Shown here one piece after another: positions 6,582 to 9,744 of a stretch of 9,744 bases of DNA (its first letter is position 1; every line of letters begins with the position of its first letter). Origin of the DNA: Bacteroidota bacterium (GTDB lineage: Bacteria; Bacteroidota; Bacteroidia; Bacteroidales; VadinHA17); the NCBI GenBank assembly GCA_023430725.1, contig JAEYZD010000200.1, positions 1 to 9,744 on the forward strand, given 5' to 3'. The position numbers were made by a program, and so were the translations under genes. Under the pieces are notes generated by a model, which worked only from the letters and a program-made list of their open reading frames with translations, had not been told where the DNA came from and did not search any database.

Positions 6582-8951
6582 TCATTCGGTCTTGATTGAA
6601 TCTGCCGGATTGGTTACAGCAGCCTGGTATGCCTTGTAGCTGATTGTGGCAAAGGTTATCACGAGTGTCAGCAAGCCTGCCAGGATGAATACAACCGGAC
6701 TCATGCTGCTTTTATAGACATAGTTCTCAAGCCAGTTGCTCATGAAATAATATGCTACCGGAAATGCTATGACAATTGAGATCAGTGACAGGATAATGAA
6801 GTCCCTTGTTACAAGCTTTAAAATCGTCCGCTCATTTGCACCGAAGACCTTGCGGATGCCTATCTCCCTGGTTCGCTGTTCCACCGTGTATGAAGCCAGG
6901 CCGAAGAGGCCAAGACAGGCAATCAGGATTGCCAGTACCGTGAACAGGGTAAATATCAGGCCCCGTTTTTCATCAGACTCAAACTGCCTGTTGAACCGTT
7001 CCGAAAGGAACGTGTAACTGTATGGCTGGTCCGGGAAAACCTCCTTCCAGCTCGATTCAATATGGCTGAGGGACTGTTCGACATTCTCCTCACTGATTTT
7101 GACATAAACTATATTGTTAAGTGTTCTGTATGCCAGAAGCAGAGACTCAATCTCGTTGTACATTCCTGTCTGATGATAATCCTGCATCACACCCACCACC
7201 CTGGCTCTCAGCGTGTTTTCATCGCCTGCCTCAATCTTTTTACCTATCGGATCATTCCAGCCCATTCGCTTTACGAACGTTTCATTCACAATAACTCCGG
7301 ACAGGGTATCTGAAGGCATATCCTCCTGAAAATCCCGACCCTGCACCATCTTGATTCCCAGTGCTTCAACAAAATCATGATCGGCAATTGCAAAGTTAAT
7401 ACCGCGCTGAACCATGCCCTGGTCGGTTTCGACATCGAAGAGAAGCTTGCCTGAGCCCTCTCCCACCCGGCTGGACGTGGCGGATACATATAGTATGCCC
7501 GGATTTTCAAGCAGGGCCTGTTTCAGGACTGGGTATTTCCTTGCCATAGGTCCGTTCAGTTCAAGGCTGAGAACATTTCTCTGATCAAATCCCTGGTCCA
7601 TTTTCTTCAGGTAATTGAGCTGCCTGAAAACGACCAGTGTACATACTATCATTATTACCGAAACCGCAAACTGAATAACAACCAGTATTTTACGAAATAA
7701 ACTTCCGGCAGTGCCCTGGGTAATCTCCCCCTTGAGAACGGTAACCGGACTGAACCTTGAGAGGAAGAAAGCAGGGTAGCTGCCCCCGACAAACCCGACA
7801 AGCAAGATTACTCCAATCATGCCCGACAGAATCACAGGGCTGAATATGACATCAGTATCAAAGGATTTTCCGGCCAGGAGATTTAACCTGGGAAGAAGCG
7901 CCATAAGAAGGATAATGCTTATTATGAGTGATAAAACTGTAAAGATGACCGATTCGGACAGAAACTGCAAAACAAGCGGGCCCCGGCGTGAGCCGACTAC
8001 TTTTCTGAGGCCAACCTCACGTGCCCGGCTGGATGAACGGGCAGTTGAAAGGTTCATGTAGTTCATCGCGGCAATCAGCACAAGGAAGATTGCAACAATA
8101 CCAAATATATATACATAGGTAATGCTTCCCGTGGGTTCCGGTTCCCCCTCCTTGGTCGAGTAAAGATGAATCTCCCTGACAGGCTCAAGAAGGTATTCAA
8201 CCTTGACATTCACCGGCCCGAAGATTGGTTCCATATAGGCAGCATACATTGCCTGCATTTTCGCTTCAAACGCCTTGACATCAAGTCCTTCCGGGAACAG
8301 AAGATATGTAAACACCCCGAAGTTCCCCCATGAACCTATCTGCTCCGGCAGATTGGTTCGTGAAGCGAGGGCTCCAAACCTGAAGTGGGAATTGGCAGGA
8401 ACATCTTCTATCACCCCCGTCACCTCATAGGTCGAACTGCCGGAGGTAAGAGTCCTGCCTACCGGATCACCGTCACCAAAATATCTTGCGGCAACTGTTT
8501 CCGTGAGAACAATCTTGTTTGGTTCCAGGAGAGCCCTCCGGGCGTCTCCCCGAATCACCCTGTAGGTAAAAATTTCAAAAAGGGCTGAGTCAGCATAGAA
8601 AAAATCCTCCTCAACAAACTCCTTGTCTTCATATTTGTAAAGTGCACGGGGCATATTGAAGAATCTGACATATGCCTCCACCTCAGGGTAATCCTGCGCT
8701 ACCTGGGGCCCGAAAGGTATCTGGGCAACAATCCAGGTGAACTGATCATCAGTCTCCGTTATCCTCGATGAGACACGGTAAATCCGGTCGCCCTTTTCGT
8801 GATACCGGTCATAGCTTACCTCGTCCGAGACGTATATCAACAGAAAAAGGGCGCTGGTGATCCCGAGGGTCAGCCCGAGCACATTCAGAAAGCTGTATCC
8901 GGGGTGTTTCAGTATGTGCCTGACTGCTGTCTTGATAAGGTTCCTGATCAT
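6582..8951 (-). CDS. ABC transporter permease, FtsX/MacB type
   Basis: A 789-residue inner-membrane protein with two tandem FtsX-type units, the long permease form common in Bacteroidota. Each unit has an N-terminal helix (about 21-42 and 421-441), a large periplasmic domain (about 43-276 and 442-663) and three C-terminal helices (about 277-296, 333-355, 371-390; 664-688, 717-737, 754-775), giving eight helices. The cytosolic segments SRAREVGLRKVVGS (308-321) and QRTREIGIRKVFGA (692-705) are the conserved contacts to the ATP-binding subunit. The C-terminus NPADSIKTE is typical. MacB-like permeases couple ATP hydrolysis to periplasmic conformational change for export through TolC or for envelope tasks. 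No ATP-binding domain is in this protein or elsewhere in the window, so the partner is outside. The gene is divergent from tolC, and the two may belong to one export locus. Substrate unknown. A promoter-like TATTTTTA at 8977-8970 is weak. Confidence 0.93.
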   Translation of the reverse strand: MIRNLIKTAVRHILKHPGYSFLNVLGLTLGITSALFLLIYVSDEVSYDRYHEKGDRIYRVSSRITETDDQFTWIVAQIPFGPQVAQDYPEVEAYVRFFNMPRALYKYEDKEFVEEDFFYADSALFEIFTYRVIRGDARRALLEPNKIVLTETVAARYFGDGDPVGRTLTSGSSTYEVTGVIEDVPANSHFRFGALASRTNLPEQIGSWGNFGVFTYLLFPEGLDVKAFEAKMQAMYAAYMEPIFGPVNVKVEYLLEPVREIHLYSTKEGEPEPTGSITYVYIFGIVAIFLVLIAAMNYMNLSTARSSSRAREVGLRKVVGSRRGPLVLQFLSESVIFTVLSLIISIILLMALLPRLNLLAGKSFDTDVIFSPVILSGMIGVILLVGFVGGSYPAFFLSRFSPVTVLKGEITQGTAGSLFRKILVVIQFAVSVIMIVCTLVVFRQLNYLKKMDQGFDQRNVLSLELNGPMARKYPVLKQALLENPGILYVSATSSRVGEGSGKLLFDVETDQGMVQRGINFAIADHDFVEALGIKMVQGRDFQEDMPSDTLSGVIVNETFVKRMGWNDPIGKKIEAGDENTLRARVVGVMQDYHQTGMYNEIESLLLAYRTLNNIVYVKISEENVEQSLSHIESSWKEVFPDQPYSYTFLSERFNRQFESDEKRGLIFTLFTVLAILIACLGLFGLASYTVEQRTREIGIRKVFGANERTILKLVTRDFIILSLISIVIAFPVAYYFMSNWLENYVYKSSMSPVVFILAGLLTLVITFATISYKAYQAAVTNPADSIKTE

Positions 8952-9060
8952 ACTTTTCGGTTTTAGCCATAAAAATAAACCTAATGGAATGACCAGATGC
9001 TTTAGGAGATCAATTTATTGCCTGATTAACAGAATATTAACCTCGCTCCACCTGGTGAAT

Positions 9061-9104
9061 CGTATGATTTTTTTACGCTTTCCGTATGATTTTTTTACAC
9101 TTTG
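9061..9104. repeat. 22-bp tandem direct repeat, candidate upstream activator sites
   Basis: Two adjacent copies, 9061-9082 and 9083-9104, share 20 of 22 bases; only positions 17 (G/A) and 22 (C/G) differ. The common core is CGTATGATTTTTTTAC. Each copy contains GTA-N9-TAC, a small inverted pair that could be a half-site arrangement. A 22-bp period is about two helical turns, placing both copies on the same DNA face. The pair lies about 75-118 bp upstream of the predicted sigma-54 start site of tolC. Confidence 0.75.
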
Positions 9105-9120
9105 CTGAATTGCCTCTTTT

Positions 9121-9140
9121 GCATATCATTGATTATATGC
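9121..9140. repeat. inverted repeat between the tandem repeat and the tolC promoter
   Basis: GCATAT (9121-9126) and ATATGC (9135-9140) are perfect 6-bp arms around an 8-bp A+T-rich spacer. The arms could extend by two bases if a one-base bulge is allowed. It lies about -58 to -39 relative to the predicted start, where a bending protein or repressor could act. Confidence 0.4.
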
Positions 9141-9152
9141 CAATTACAAGTG

Positions 9153-9168
9153 CGGCACGCTCTTTGGT
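9153..9168 (+). promoter_or_regulatory. sigma-54-like -24/-12 promoter for the tolC-family gene
   Basis: CGGCACGCTCTTTGGT fits the sigma-54 pattern TGGCACG-N4-TTGCW at 10 of 12 fixed positions. GGCACG of the -24 element and TTG of the -12 element are intact; the first T is C and the -12 C is G. The distance between the conserved GG (9154-9155) and the -12 dinucleotide (9166-9167) is exactly the required 12 bp. Transcription would start near 9179, about 16 bases before the ATG. The altered -12 base (GG for GC) is the main weakness. Sigma-54 promoters need an enhancer-binding activator; the tandem repeat upstream is a candidate site. Confidence 0.5.
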
Positions 9169-9194
9169 TTACTGTATCGAAAATTGGAACAGAG

Positions 9195-9744
9195 ATGAAG
9201 TATCTGATATGCACGGCTTTGGTTCTGGCAGCTGTTTTTCCCGGAGAACTGGGTGCCCAGGGAGCAAAATGGTCTCTGAGTGACTGCATAACCTATGCAC
9301 TTGAGAATAATGTCGGGCTGCAGAGGCAGGTTTTGATTACCGAGACTGCGGCTGTTAACCTTACAAAGTCAAAGATGGATCTGCTTCCCGATCTCAACCT
9401 GGGCTCTGATGCAAGAGTCGGATTCGGGAGATCCATAGACCCCGTAACCAACCTGATCACATTCAAGCAGAATGTAAGCAACTCATACTCTCTGAACTCA
9501 TCGGTTGAACTGTTCAGCGGGTTCACAACCCTGAACACAATCGCCGCCGGCAACTTCATGCTGAAGGCAGGGCTGGAGTCGGAAAAGGTTGCCCGCAATA
9601 CACTTATAGTTGATATTATGGGGCAATATTACCAGGTCACCTACGCCAAAGGCCTGGAGGCCGCCGCGAAGATGCAGATGGAGCTGTCTGAGAAACAGCT
9701 TTTCAGGATCGCCAGGATGGTGGAGACGGGAAAAGAATCAGTTT
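9195..9744 (+). CDS. TolC-family outer-membrane efflux protein, N-terminal part
   Basis: An open frame from ATG 9195 to the window edge, 183 codons without a stop. A full TolC-family protein is about 430-500 residues, so this is less than half. Residues 1-21 form a signal peptide (hydrophobic LICTALVLAAVF, then GAQ). WSLSDCITYALENN at 26-39 is the typical start of the first outer-membrane-efflux-protein helix in Bacteroidota. The following LLPDLNLGSDARVGFGRSID and SYSLNSSVELFSGF segments match the beta strands entering and leaving the outer-membrane barrel, and the last part is a long amphipathic helix of the periplasmic tunnel. TolC proteins form trimeric channels that accept substrates from ABC or RND pumps through an adaptor. 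The divergent FtsX/MacB-type permease suggests an ABC system, with adaptor and ATPase genes probably downstream. A sigma-54-like promoter lies just upstream. Confidence 0.92.
   Translation, partial: MKYLICTALVLAAVFPGELGAQGAKWSLSDCITYALENNVGLQRQVLITETAAVNLTKSKMDLLPDLNLGSDARVGFGRSIDPVTNLITFKQNVSNSYSLNSSVELFSGFTTLNTIAAGNFMLKAGLESEKVARNTLIVDIMGQYYQVTYAKGLEAAAKMQMELSEKQLFRIARMVETGKESV

Noticed and set aside
9009..9020. IHF-like site ATCAA-N4-TTG in the permease/tolC gap, attractive with a sigma-54 promoter
   Set aside because: The first consensus base is missing, the region is A+T-rich, the site lies upstream of the tandem repeat rather than between it and the promoter, and classical IHF is mainly proteobacterial.
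8952..9060. A sigma-54 promoter for the permease on the minus strand
   Set aside because: No GG dinucleotide has a GC at the required 12-bp offset on that strand; only a weak -7-like TATTTTTA is seen.
9086..9289. Open frames on both strands over the tolC start region
   Set aside because: They overlap the tolC start and promoter, encode low-complexity or Arg/Ser-rich products with no recognisable domain, and are explained by the TolC frame.
9293..9598. Minus-strand frame of 101 codons inside tolC
   Set aside because: It is antisense to the well-supported TolC coding sequence and shows no family features.

Overview
This window most likely comes from a member of the Bacteroidota. Three things suggest it: the long FtsX/MacB-type permease is of a kind abundant in that phylum; most genes lack clear Shine-Dalgarno sequences; and a perfect match to the Bacteroidota -7 promoter element (TAnnTTTG) lies just upstream of the cation ATPase. 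By eye, base composition is close to half G+C. I cannot name a genus from sequence reading alone.

Layout. Positions 1-1295 hold two plus-strand genes: the 3' end of an S9-family (DPP IV/prolyl-oligopeptidase type) serine peptidase and a complete EamA/DMT-family inner-membrane transporter. They converge at about 1296-1371, across a hairpin built from a tandem heptamer, on a four-gene minus-strand run. In transcription order that run is an FtsX/MacB-type ABC permease (8951-6582), a P-type Ca2+-type ATPase (probable start 6420, end 3745), an MFS transporter (3718-2462) and a Tat-exported aldo/keto reductase (2397-1372). The ATPase and MFS genes are 26 bp apart and probably cotranscribed. At 9195 a TolC-family outer-membrane efflux gene starts on the plus strand, divergent from the permease, and runs off the window.

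How the genes may work together. TolC plus an FtsX/MacB-type permease suggests an export or envelope-stress module whose adaptor (HlyD/MacA-like) and ATP-binding subunit would lie to the right of the window. The other genes are ordinary membrane and envelope functions: peptide degradation, small-molecule transport, divalent cation export and a periplasmic oxidoreductase. I see no mobile element, RNA gene, CRISPR array or phage gene.

The most notable unexplained structure is in the permease/tolC intergenic region. A sigma-54-like -24/-12 promoter with correct spacing ends about 26 bp before the tolC start. Upstream of it, at roughly -118 to -75, is a near-perfect 22-bp tandem repeat, where enhancer-binding activators normally bind. 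A second small regulatory structure is a 23-bp palindrome overlapping the ATPase -7 box. I did not find a clearly novel multi-gene system in this window.
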